Origin: Hydrogenophaga sp.
Lineage (GTDB): Bacteria > Pseudomonadota > Gammaproteobacteria > Burkholderiales > Burkholderiaceae_C
Length of the DNA stretch: 64,000 nt
Assembly: GCF_019264445.1 (NCBI RefSeq)
Contig: NZ_JAHVAB010000090.1
Span: forward strand, 1 to 64,000
Direction: 5' to 3'
In this document: positions 8,758-16,549 of the stretch, in pieces
Numbering within the stretch: the stretch's first letter is position 1
Layout of the letters: the number at the start of each line of letters is the position of its first letter
Position numbers and translations under genes: made by a program
Notes under the pieces: generated by a model
What the model was told of the DNA's origin: nothing
The model's database searches: none
The model's input: the letters and a program-made list of their open reading frames with translations, nothing else

Positions 8758-8786
8758 TTGACGGGCCGGGGTGTGGTTTCTACTAT
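8758..8786 (+). promoter_or_regulatory. Candidate promoter of the Bug-TctBA-isomerase-enolase unit
   Basis: TTGACG at 8758-8763 and TACTAT at 8781-8786 have a 17-base spacer. The operator at 8785-8802 overlaps the -10 and start point, as expected for repression by blocking polymerase. Confidence 0.6.
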
Positions 8787-8802
8787 TAACTGCTCGGTGA
8801 AT
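8785..8802. promoter_or_regulatory. TetR operator copy 2 (upstream of first Bug gene)
   Basis: ATTAAC-tgctcg-GTGAAT. Twenty of 24 bases in the extended element are identical to the copy at 14204-14221, including the shared GGTGAATTAAA right flank. It lies 19 bases upstream of the first Bug start codon. Confidence 0.65.
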
Positions 8803-8821
8803 TAAACCCTGGAGACCACGC

Positions 8822-9829
8822 ATGAAAACCGCCCTGCCCCTTCGCCATCTGTTCATCACCTCCCTGCTGACCCTGGCCACGGCCAGCGCCATGGCCCAGT
8901 GGAAGCCCGACCGCCCGATCACGCTGATCGTGCCGTGGGCACCGGGCGGCTCCACCGACCAGGTCTCGCGCGTCACGGCGGCCGAGCTTGAAAAGCACCT
9001 GGGCCAGAAGATCGTGGTGATGAACCAGCCAGGCGCCTCGGGCTCGGTGGGCACCAAGAACGCCATGGCCGCGCCCGCCGACGGCTACACCTGGACCGCT
9101 GGCGGCGCCAAAGACCTCGGCACCTACAAGGTGCTGGGCATGCTCGACACCTCGGCCAACGACTGGAACCTGTACCTGAATGTGGCGCACATCGCGGTGG
9201 TGGGCGTGAACGCCGACGCGCCGTACAAGAACATGACCGAACTGCTCGCCGCCATGAAGGCCAAGCCCGGCGCGGTGTCGGTGGCCACGGCCGGCGTGAA
9301 CTCCAGCGGCCACTCGGCCATTGAAGCCATCGCCCGTGTGGCCGGTGTGACCTACAAGCACGTGACGTACGACGGCGGTGCACCCGCCGCCGTGGCCGCC
9401 GCCTCTGGCGAAACGGAAGTGACCACGCAGCTGGCCGCCGAGCAGACCGACATGATCCGCGCCAAGAAGATCCGCCCGCTGGCGGTGGTGGGCGACAAGT
9501 CGATCGAGATCGAAGGCTACGGCACCATTCCGCCGCTGTCGCAGTTCATCCCTGGCTTCAAGGACCCGATCAACTACTTCGGCATCTTCGTGCCCAAGGG
9601 TGCGCCCGCCGAAGTGAAGCAGACGCTGGACAAGATCTGGGCCACCGAAATGGTCAAGAGCGAAGCGCTGCGCAAGTACGCGCAGTCGCGCGGCGCGATG
9701 TTCGCACCCATGGCGGGTGACGAGGCGCAGAAGGCCGTGTTCCCGGCCATCCAGTCGTACGCCTGGACGCAGCAAGCCGCCGGCAAGGCCAAGGTGTCGC
9801 CCGACACCGTGGGCATTCCCAAGCCCTGA
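8822..9829 (+). CDS. Tripartite tricarboxylate transporter substrate-binding protein (Bug family)
   Basis: 335 aa with a Sec signal peptide (cleavage likely after Ala25, AMA|QW). The mature protein begins with the Bug pattern: VPWAPGGSTD in the first ligand loop, then a GASG turn and APADGYT. It is a periplasmic receptor for a carboxylate, delivering it to TctAB. GGAG lies seven bases before the ATG. It is the first gene of a five-gene unit and has the proposed TetR operator in its promoter. It is distant in sequence from the second Bug protein at 14257, so the two may bind different ligands or isomers. Confidence 0.92.
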   Translation: MKTALPLRHLFITSLLTLATASAMAQWKPDRPITLIVPWAPGGSTDQVSRVTAAELEKHLGQKIVVMNQPGASGSVGTKNAMAAPADGYTWTAGGAKDLGTYKVLGMLDTSANDWNLYLNVAHIAVVGVNADAPYKNMTELLAAMKAKPGAVSVATAGVNSSGHSAIEAIARVAGVTYKHVTYDGGAPAAVAAASGETEVTTQLAAEQTDMIRAKKIRPLAVVGDKSIEIEGYGTIPPLSQFIPGFKDPINYFGIFVPKGAPAEVKQTLDKIWATEMVKSEALRKYAQSRGAMFAPMAGDEAQKAVFPAIQSYAWTQQAAGKAKVSPDTVGIPKP

Positions 9830-9850
9830 GCACACCGCGCGGAACATCAC

Positions 9851-10345
9851 ATGACCGAGGGTGGAAAAACCGCCCGCTCCGACCTCTGGGGCGGAGCGGG
9901 TTGGGTCTTGTTCGGCCTGCTGATCGTGGCGGGCTCTGTGCGCATGGACCGCTTTGAGGCCATGGGCGCGCAGCTCTACACCATGCCGGGCTTCGTGCCC
10001 GGCATCATCGGCGCCGTGGTGGCGCTGCTGGGGCTGGTGCTGATGCTGCGCGGCGGCCTGCGCCACACCAAGGAAGCGGGTGCGGCCAGTGAACCCGCCG
10101 AACCGCTGCTGAACCGGCGCATCGTCATCACGATGCTGCTGTCGGTGTTCTACGCGGGCCTGCTGATCGGCCGCGCCCCGTTCTGGCTGGTGACGGCGCT
10201 GTTTGTTGCGGCCTTCGTCGCCACCTTTGCCCCGGCCGAGCAGACCCTGCCCCGCCGCCTCGCCGTGGCGGTCATCGCAGGCGTGCTCACCTCGGCCGTC
10301 GTCACCGTGGTGTTTCAGCAGGTCTTTCTCGTTCGCCTTCCCTAG
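9851..10345 (+). CDS. tctB: Tripartite tricarboxylate transporter small membrane subunit TctB
   Basis: 164 aa integral inner-membrane protein with four hydrophobic segments (about 12-30, 42-64, 90-110, 118-155), the usual size and layout of TctB. It forms the small permease subunit with TctA and is driven by an ion gradient, as known for the family. It starts 21 bases after the Bug gene and stops seven bases before tctA. The ribosome site is weak, suggesting expression depends on the upstream gene. Confidence 0.88.
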   Translation: MTEGGKTARSDLWGGAGWVLFGLLIVAGSVRMDRFEAMGAQLYTMPGFVPGIIGAVVALLGLVLMLRGGLRHTKEAGAASEPAEPLLNRRIVITMLLSVFYAGLLIGRAPFWLVTALFVAAFVATFAPAEQTLPRRLAVAVIAGVLTSAVVTVVFQQVFLVRLP

Positions 10346-10352
10346 GACCCCC

Positions 10353-11846
10353 ATGTTTGACGGACTGATCATGTTCGGGCAGTCGATCGCGCGCTTCAGC
10401 AGCGTGGAGACGATTGCCTATGCCCTGCTGGCTTCGCTGGTGGGTGTGGTGATGGGCGCCCTGCCGGGCTTGACCGCCACCATGTCGCTGGCGCTGATGA
10501 CCACGCTCACGCTCAAGCTGCCGCCCAGCCAGGCGCTGCTGATCCTCATCTGCACCTACGTGGGCTCGATCTACGGCGGCTCGCGCTCGGCCATCCTGCT
10601 CAACATTCCGGGCACCCCGGCGTCGGCCGCCTCGTGCCTGGACGGCTATGCGCTGGCGCGCCAGGGCATGGCCGGCCGCGCCATGGGCATCGCCACCACG
10701 GGCTCGGTCATGGGCACGCTGATCGGCATGTTCTTCCTCGCCACGTTCACGCCTGTGCTGGGTGGGCTGGCGCTGAAGTTTGGTGCGTACGAGTTCTTCT
10801 GGCTCGCGCTCTTCGGCGTCATCATCGCCGGCACCCTCACGGGCGACGACCCGCTCAAGGGCTGGATCGCGGGCATCGCGGGCCTGTTCATCGCCACCAT
10901 CGGGCAGGAGCCGCAATACGGCTACGAGCGCTTTGCCTTTGGCGTGCGCGACCTGGCCGGCGGCATCCAGCTGGTGCCGGCGCTCGTGGGCGCGTTCGGT
11001 TTTGCCGAGCTGCTCACCGCCATGCGGCAACGCCAGCTGCCGGTGAAGATCAGCGCATTCGACACGGTGATCCCCAAGGTGCGCGACGTGTTCCAGTACT
11101 GGCGCACCATCTTGCGCTCGGGCCTGATCGGCACTGGCGTGGGCATTGTGCCGGGCGTGGGGGAAGACGTGGCGGCGTGGTCGTCGTACGCAGCAGCCAA
11201 GCGCGCGAGCAAGGAAAAAGAGAAGTTCGGCAAGGGCTCGGTGGAAGGCCTCATGGCCGCCGAAACCGGCGACAACGCCTGCGTGCCCGGCGCGGTCATC
11301 CCGGTGCTCACGCTGGCCATTCCGGGCTCGGCGCCGGCTGCGGTGCTGATGGCCGCGATGATCATCCACGGCGTCAAGCCCGGGCCGCTGATCATGGTGG
11401 AGAACCCCGAGTTCGTGTACGACGTGGTGACCATGATGCTGTTTGCCACGGTGGGCATCCTCATCTTCGGCCTGGTGCTCACCAAGGCGCTGGTGCAGGT
11501 GCTGCGCGTGCCCCAGCACCTCATCACGCCCATCGTTTTCGTGCTCTGCACCGTGGGCAGCTTTGCGATTGCCGGGCGCCTGTTCGACGTGTACGTGATG
11601 CTCGCCTTCGGCCTCATCGGCTTTGGCCTGCGGCACTACGGCTACCCCATGGCGCCGCTGGTGCTGGGCATCGTGCTCGGCGACCTGCTGGAGAAGAACC
11701 TGCGCCGCGCGCTGATCCTCTCCGACGGCAACCTCTCGCCCTTCTTCACCCGGCCCATCGCCGGTACCGTGGCGGCGCTCATCTTCGCCACCATCGGCTG
11801 GAAGCTCTGGGCACTCTATGGCCGCAAGCCCAAGGCCCCCACATGA
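10353..11846 (+). CDS. tctA: Tripartite tricarboxylate transporter large permease TctA
   Basis: 497 aa from the ATG at 10353, the family's normal length; the open frame upstream overlaps tctB and is not needed. Many hydrophobic helices. The first half carries the TctA signature region GALPGLTATMS...YGGSRSAILLNIPGTP, and the second half repeats it as GIVPGVGEDVAAW, reflecting internal duplication. It carries the substrate across the inner membrane with TctB after capture by a Bug protein. The stop overlaps the isomerase start (ATGA), so downstream translation is coupled. It is the only TctA in the island and must serve one or both Bug proteins. Confidence 0.93.
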   Translation: MFDGLIMFGQSIARFSSVETIAYALLASLVGVVMGALPGLTATMSLALMTTLTLKLPPSQALLILICTYVGSIYGGSRSAILLNIPGTPASAASCLDGYALARQGMAGRAMGIATTGSVMGTLIGMFFLATFTPVLGGLALKFGAYEFFWLALFGVIIAGTLTGDDPLKGWIAGIAGLFIATIGQEPQYGYERFAFGVRDLAGGIQLVPALVGAFGFAELLTAMRQRQLPVKISAFDTVIPKVRDVFQYWRTILRSGLIGTGVGIVPGVGEDVAAWSSYAAAKRASKEKEKFGKGSVEGLMAAETGDNACVPGAVIPVLTLAIPGSAPAAVLMAAMIIHGVKPGPLIMVENPEFVYDVVTMMLFATVGILIFGLVLTKALVQVLRVPQHLITPIVFVLCTVGSFAIAGRLFDVYVMLAFGLIGFGLRHYGYPMAPLVLGIVLGDLLEKNLRRALILSDGNLSPFFTRPIAGTVAALIFATIGWKLWALYGRKPKAPT

Positions 11847-12673
11847 AGCTGGCGCTGTGCAACGAGGTGCTGCAGCCCATGACGCTGGACGCGCAGTGCC
11901 AGGCCGCCGCGCGCATGGGCTACGACGCACTGGAAATCGCGCCCTTCACCCTGACCGACACACCCGAGGCGCTGGATGCCGCCGCCGCACGCCAGGTGCG
12001 CGGCACCGCGCACAGCCACGGACTGGCGGTCTCCAGCCTGCACTGGCTGCTGGTCAAGCCCGATGGCCTGTCGCTCGTGACGCACGACGCCGCGCTGCGC
12101 CAGCGCACGCTGGACCTGCTGCGCCGCCTGATCGACTTCACCGCCGCCTGCGGTGCGCGCGTGCTGGTGCACGGCTCGCCCCGCCAGCGCTCGCCCTCGG
12201 CGGGCCAGACGGTGGAGGACGCCCATGCGCGCTTCGAATCCGCCATGGCCGAGCTGGCGCCGCATGCCCAGGCCGCAGGCGTCGTCTATTGCATCGAACC
12301 GCTGGGGCGGTTTGAAACGAATGTGGTGAACACCGTGGCCGAAGCAGCGGCGATGGTCGACCGCATCGGCTCCCCTGCCCTGCGCACCATGCTGGATGTG
12401 AGCGCTGCGTCGCACAGCGAGACCGAGCCCGTGCACGAGGTGCTGCGCCGCTTCCTGGCCAGCGGCCACATCGCCCACGTGCAGGTGAACGACAAGAACC
12501 GCCGCGGCCCCGGCCAGGGCGACACCGACCAGCGCCCCGTGCTGCAAGTGCTCAAGGACGCCGGCTACAGCGGCTGGGTGGCCGTGGAACCGTTTGAATA
12601 CCTGCCCGATGGCCCGGGCTGCGCCCGCGCCTCGGCACAACACGTCAGAGATCTCTGGAGAACCCTTTCATGA
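11843..12673 (+). CDS. Sugar phosphate isomerase/epimerase family protein (TIM barrel)
   Basis: 276 aa xylose-isomerase-like TIM barrel (AP endonuclease 2 superfamily). Predicted metal ligands are Glu152 (CIEPLG), Asp185 (TMLDVS), His212 (AHVQVND) and Glu249 (AVEPFE), in the order seen in IolE, hydroxypyruvate isomerase and tagatose epimerase relatives. It probably isomerises or epimerises a hydroxy-keto intermediate. It starts within the tctA stop (ATGA) and ends within the enolase-family start (ATGA), so it is tightly coupled. A second, distant paralogue lies at 17829. The exact substrate cannot be named. Confidence 0.82.
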   Translation: MKLALCNEVLQPMTLDAQCQAAARMGYDALEIAPFTLTDTPEALDAAAARQVRGTAHSHGLAVSSLHWLLVKPDGLSLVTHDAALRQRTLDLLRRLIDFTAACGARVLVHGSPRQRSPSAGQTVEDAHARFESAMAELAPHAQAAGVVYCIEPLGRFETNVVNTVAEAAAMVDRIGSPALRTMLDVSAASHSETEPVHEVLRRFLASGHIAHVQVNDKNRRGPGQGDTDQRPVLQVLKDAGYSGWVAVEPFEYLPDGPGCARASAQHVRDLWRTLS

Positions 12674-14025
12674 CCGGTGTGACCCTGCGCGTCCACGAAG
12701 TGCAGCTGTACCAGCGCCACGTCACGCTGCGCCTGCCGTTTCGCTTTGGCGCCGCCACCGTCACGCAATGCCCCCAGGCCTTTGTGCGCGTGGTGGCCGT
12801 GGCCAACGGCCAGCGCGTGCAAGGCGCCAGCGCCGAGCTGATGGTGCCCAAGTGGTTCGACAAATCGCCTGCGCTCACCCACGAGCAAAACTTCGAGCAA
12901 CTGCGCGAGTCGCTGCGCAACGCGCGCGAAGCCGTGCTCGCTGCCGGCGTGGCGCTCAGCCCGCACGCGCTGTCGCAAGAGGCGGGTGAAGCCGCGATGG
13001 TCGTGTCCGTGGGGCGCGGCCTGCCTCGGCTGGCCGCGCAGTTCGGCACCGCGCTGCTCGACAAGGCCGTGGCCGACGCCGCACTGCGCGCCGCGGGCCT
13101 GCCCTGGGTGGAAGGGCTGCGCGCGGGCGTGCTGGGCGACCCATGGGGCCCGCGGCTGTCTCTGCAGCGCCCCGCGCAGGTGGTGCTGCGCCACACCGTG
13201 GGCCTGGCCGACCGCCTCACCGACGCCGACCCCGGCACCGACCCGCAAGACGGCCTGCCCGCCACGCTGGAGGCCGCCATCCGCCGCCACGGCCTGCACC
13301 ACTTCAAGCTCAAGCTGTGCGGCCAGATCGAGGCCGACGTGGAGCGGCTCACGCGCATCGTCGAGGTGCTGCAGCGCCTGGGCGGCGACTACCGCGTCAC
13401 GCTCGATGGCAACGAAACCTTCACCGACGCCACCAGCCTGGGGCGCTTCTGGCACACCCTGCGCACCACGCCCGCGCTGGCCGAGCTGCTGCGCCGCACC
13501 CTGCTGCTGGAGCAACCGCTGGCGCGCGCCGTGGCGCTGCGCGAGTCCATCGCCTCGCTGGGCATCGGTGTGCCGGTGATCCTGGACGAGTCGGACGACC
13601 ACACCGAAGCGCTCGACGAGGGCCTGGCCCTGGGCTACCACGGCATCTCCAGCAAGGCCTGCAAAGGCATCTACCGCTCGCTGCGCAACGCCCACCGCAT
13701 CGCGCAAGACCCGCGCCTGCTGCTCTCGGGCGAAGACCTCACCTGCCAGGCCGGCCTGGCGGTGCAGCAAGACACCTTGCTCGCCGCCAGCCTGGGCGTG
13801 ACCCACATCGAGCGCAACGGGCACCACTATGTGGACGGCTTTGGCACCGCGCCTGAAGAAGAGGCGCAGGCCTTCGCGGCGGCGCACCCCGGCCTGTACG
13901 AAAACAGCACCGGCCGCCCCCACCTCGCGGTCCACCAGGGGCAGCTCGACCTGACCTCTTTGCACGTGCCGGGCTTCGCGTCGGCGGCGGCACCGGTGTG
14001 GCGCAGCCTGCAGGCCATCGCCTGA
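12670..14025 (+). CDS. Enolase-superfamily enzyme, muconate lactonizing-type residues
   Basis: 451 aa. N-terminal capping domain followed by a modified TIM barrel. Predicted active-site residues: Lys213-x-Lys215 (FKLKLC) on strand 2; metal ligands Asp246 (with Asn248, LDGNETF), Glu281 (LLEQPL) and Asp306/Glu307 (LDES); and Lys329/Lys332 on strand 6 (SSKACK). KxK plus an opposing Lys is the muconate-lactonizing/dipeptide-epimerase arrangement rather than the acid-sugar dehydratase His type. It would abstract a proton next to a carboxylate, giving epimerisation, dehydration or cycloisomerisation. It is longer than typical members (350-400 aa). Last gene of the first TetR-controlled unit; a 231-base gap follows. 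Confidence 0.8.
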   Translation: MTGVTLRVHEVQLYQRHVTLRLPFRFGAATVTQCPQAFVRVVAVANGQRVQGASAELMVPKWFDKSPALTHEQNFEQLRESLRNAREAVLAAGVALSPHALSQEAGEAAMVVSVGRGLPRLAAQFGTALLDKAVADAALRAAGLPWVEGLRAGVLGDPWGPRLSLQRPAQVVLRHTVGLADRLTDADPGTDPQDGLPATLEAAIRRHGLHHFKLKLCGQIEADVERLTRIVEVLQRLGGDYRVTLDGNETFTDATSLGRFWHTLRTTPALAELLRRTLLLEQPLARAVALRESIASLGIGVPVILDESDDHTEALDEGLALGYHGISSKACKGIYRSLRNAHRIAQDPRLLLSGEDLTCQAGLAVQQDTLLAASLGVTHIERNGHHYVDGFGTAPEEEAQAFAAAHPGLYENSTGRPHLAVHQGQLDLTSLHVPGFASAAAPVWRSLQAIA

Positions 14026-14166
14026 GAGTTCACCAAACAGTTAACAAAATGGCTTGGGCACCACGGCTACACCGCGCTGATCGGTAGCCGGAAGTCGCTC
14101 CAATCCTCCCGATTCGCCAGGCCTTCCCCCTTGATAACGTCCGCATTAAGAAATTCCTCCCCGGGC

Positions 14167-14196
14167 TTGCAACCCAGTCCTCATCGCCCCTATAAT
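14167..14196 (+). promoter_or_regulatory. Candidate promoter of second Bug-Gfo/Idh-DUF993 unit
   Basis: A perfect TATAAT -10 at 14191-14196 and a TTGCAA -35-like box at 14167-14172, 18 bases apart. The predicted start, near 14203, abuts the operator dyad at 14204-14221. The rest of the 14026-14256 gap shows nothing else I can name. Confidence 0.65.
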
Positions 14197-14203
14197 TTCT
14201 GCT

Positions 14204-14221
14204 ATTCACTGAATGGTGAAT
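14204..14221. promoter_or_regulatory. TetR operator copy 3 (upstream of second Bug gene)
   Basis: ATTCAC-tgaatg-GTGAAT, a perfect dyad of six-base arms; the best of the three copies. It sits at the predicted transcription start, 35 bases before the Bug start codon. Confidence 0.7.
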
Positions 14222-14256
14222 TAAAACCACAACCAGCCGCTTCACTGGAGACACAC

Positions 14257-15228
14257 ATGAAACTCATCCACGCCACCGCCCTGACCGTGCTCGCCCTCAG
14301 CGCCAGCCTGCCCGCCGTTGCCCAGCAGGGCTACCCGAACAAGGCCATCCGCGTGATCGTGCCGTTCGCCGCCGGCAGCACCACCGACATCATTGCCCGC
14401 GCCATCACCGACAAGATGAGCCAGAGCATGGGCCAGCCCATCGTGGTGGACAACCGCGGCGGCGCGAGCGGCACCATCGGCCAGGCGGCGGTGGCCACGG
14501 CAGCACCCGATGGCTACACCATCATGATTCACTCGTCCTCGCACACGGTGAGCCCTTCCACCTTCGCCAAGCTGTCGTTCGACACCGTGGGTGACTTCGC
14601 CGGCGTCACGCCGATCTCTTCCACGCCCAACGTGCTGGTGATCGCGCCGAGCAAGAACATCAAGACGCTGCAGCAGCTGGTATCCACCGCCAAGGCCAAC
14701 CCGGGCAAGATGAACTTCGCCTCTGCCGGCCAGGGCAGCGCCACGCACCTCAACGCCGAGAAGTTCAAGATGGCCGCGCAGATCGACGCGGTGAACATCC
14801 CCTTCAAAGGCTCTGCCGAGGCGGTGACCGAAGTGCTCGCCGGGCGCGTGGACTACTACTTCTCGCCCATCGCCCCGGTGATCGGCCAGATCAAGGAAGG
14901 CCAGCTGCTCGCGCTGGCCGTGGGCTCGCCGCGCCGCGCGAGTGCCCTGCCCGATGTGCCCACCACCGCCGAAGCCGGCGTGCCGGGCTCCGAGTTCAAT
15001 TTCTGGATCGGGATGATGGCCCCGGCCAAGACGCCGCGCGACGTCGTCAACCGCCTGCACGACGAGGTGGTGAAGGCCCTGGCCACCCCGGAAGTGAAGG
15101 AACGTTTCCTGAAGCTGGGCGCCGACGCCTGGACGCTCAAGCCCGAGCAGTTCGACGCCTACATCAAGGAAGAAATCAAGAGCAACGCCACGCTGGTGAA
15201 GGCCGCCGGCCTGCAAGTGGCCAACTGA
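14257..15228 (+). CDS. Tripartite tricarboxylate transporter substrate-binding protein (Bug family), second copy
   Basis: 323 aa from the ATG at 14257 (GGAG nine bases upstream; the open frame extends further but contains the promoter). The signal peptide likely ends at AVA|QQ near residue 22. Classic Bug sequence: IRVIVPFAAGSTTD loop, VVDNRGGASG, AAPDGYT, and ADVPTTAEAG-like SALPDVPTTAEAGVPG near residue 237. It is a periplasmic carboxylate receptor without its own TctAB, so it probably shares the permease encoded at 9851-11846. It heads the Gfo/Idh-DUF993-isomerase unit and carries the best copy of the proposed TetR operator. Confidence 0.92.
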   Translation: MKLIHATALTVLALSASLPAVAQQGYPNKAIRVIVPFAAGSTTDIIARAITDKMSQSMGQPIVVDNRGGASGTIGQAAVATAAPDGYTIMIHSSSHTVSPSTFAKLSFDTVGDFAGVTPISSTPNVLVIAPSKNIKTLQQLVSTAKANPGKMNFASAGQGSATHLNAEKFKMAAQIDAVNIPFKGSAEAVTEVLAGRVDYYFSPIAPVIGQIKEGQLLALAVGSPRRASALPDVPTTAEAGVPGSEFNFWIGMMAPAKTPRDVVNRLHDEVVKALATPEVKERFLKLGADAWTLKPEQFDAYIKEEIKSNATLVKAAGLQVAN

Positions 15229-15270
15229 GCCCGACGGGCATTACACGAAAGAAGAGAAGGAAACCGCACC

Positions 15271-16434
15271 ATGGCAGTTCAACAACTCGGGATCATCATG
15301 CACGGCGTCACCGGGCGCATGGGCATGAACCAGCACCTGATCCGCTCCATCTGCGCCATTCGCGCCCAGGGCGGCGTGACGCTGTCCAACGGCGACAAGG
15401 TGATGCCCGACCCCATCCTGGTCGGCCGCAACGCCGAGAAGATGGAAGCGCTGGCCAAGGCCCACGGCATCGCACGCTGGGGCACCGACCTCGACGCCGC
15501 GCTGGCCAACCAGAGCGACACCGTCTTCTTCGACGCCGGCACCACCCAGATGCGCCCCACCCTGCTGGCCAAGGCCATCCGCGCCGGCAAGCACGTGTAC
15601 TGCGAGAAGCCCATTGCCACCAACCTCAACGAGGCGGTGGAGATTGCGCGCCTGGCCGAGAGCTCGGGCCTGAAGCACGGCGCCGTGCAGGACAAGCTCT
15701 TCCTGCCCGGGCTGCGCAAGCTCGACATGCTGCGCCGCGCCGGCTTCTTCGGCCGCATGCTCAGCGTGCGCCTGGAGTTTGGCTACTGGGTGTTTGAAGG
15801 CGACCTGCAGCCCATCCAGCGCCCGAGCTGGAACTACCGCAAGGAAGACGGCGGCGGCATGATCCTGGACATGATGTGCCACTGGCGCTACGTGCTGGAC
15901 AACCTGTTCGGTGAAGTCAAGTCGGTCTCGTGTATCGGCACCACGCACATCCCCACACGCTGGGACGAAGCCGGCAAGCCCTACGAGTGCACGGCCGACG
16001 ACGCCGCCTACGCCACCGCCGAACTCACCGGCCACAACGGCGAACACGTGATCGCGCAGCTCAACATGAGCTGGGCCACCCGCGTGAACCGCGACGACCT
16101 CGTGACCTTCCACGTCGACGGCACGCACGGCTCGGCCGTGGCCACGCTCACCGGCTGCAAGGCGCAGAGCCGCGTGAACACGCCGCGCCCGGTGTGGAAC
16201 CCGGATGTGAAGAACACGATGAACTTCTCCGAGCAGTGGCAGGACGTGCCGGACACGCAGGTGTACGACAACGGCTTCAAGATCCAGTGGGAACACTTCA
16301 TCCGCCACGTGGTGGAAAACGAGCCCTACAAGTGGACGCTGCCCGAAGGCGCCAAGGGCGTGCAGCTGGTGGAAGCCGCGCTGGAGAGCTGGGAACAGCG
16401 CCGTTGGGTCGACGTGCCCGAACTAAAGATGTAA
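15271..16434 (+). CDS. Gfo/Idh/MocA-family oxidoreductase
   Basis: 387 aa. N-terminal Rossmann fold with a glycine-rich nucleotide loop (HGVTGRMG, 11-18) and the family's Glu112-Lys113-Pro114 motif (CEKP), whose Lys contacts substrate. The C-terminal alpha/beta domain follows, with a candidate catalytic His in the DMMCHWRYVLD region (about residue 207). It would oxidise or reduce a hydroxyl/carbonyl of a polyol, sugar or sugar acid with NAD(P). AAGGAA lies about seven bases before the start. It begins 42 bases after the second Bug gene and is probably in its operon. Substrate unknown. Confidence 0.88.
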   Translation: MAVQQLGIIMHGVTGRMGMNQHLIRSICAIRAQGGVTLSNGDKVMPDPILVGRNAEKMEALAKAHGIARWGTDLDAALANQSDTVFFDAGTTQMRPTLLAKAIRAGKHVYCEKPIATNLNEAVEIARLAESSGLKHGAVQDKLFLPGLRKLDMLRRAGFFGRMLSVRLEFGYWVFEGDLQPIQRPSWNYRKEDGGGMILDMMCHWRYVLDNLFGEVKSVSCIGTTHIPTRWDEAGKPYECTADDAAYATAELTGHNGEHVIAQLNMSWATRVNRDDLVTFHVDGTHGSAVATLTGCKAQSRVNTPRPVWNPDVKNTMNFSEQWQDVPDTQVYDNGFKIQWEHFIRHVVENEPYKWTLPEGAKGVQLVEAALESWEQRRWVDVPELKM

Positions 16435-16510
16435 CCCCCGCCGCGCTTCGCGCGACCCCCTTACAGGGGGCGACACCAGCCGTCCGGCAAAGCCGGCCCG
16501 GCGGTGTCTC
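16435..16510. repeat. Mosaic intergenic palindrome, copy 1
   Basis: Three consecutive dyads: CGCG-ctt-CGCG; CCCCC-ttaca-GGGGG (16456-16470); and a long stem of GACACC (16472-16477) with GGTGTC (16503-16508) enclosing CCGGC/GCCGG. The same layout with different paired bases occurs at 59610-59680. It fills the gap between the Gfo/Idh and DUF993 genes. Confidence 0.7.
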
Positions 16511-16549
16511 TGGACTCAGTCACTTCGCGCGTTGCGCTGGAGCTTCTAC

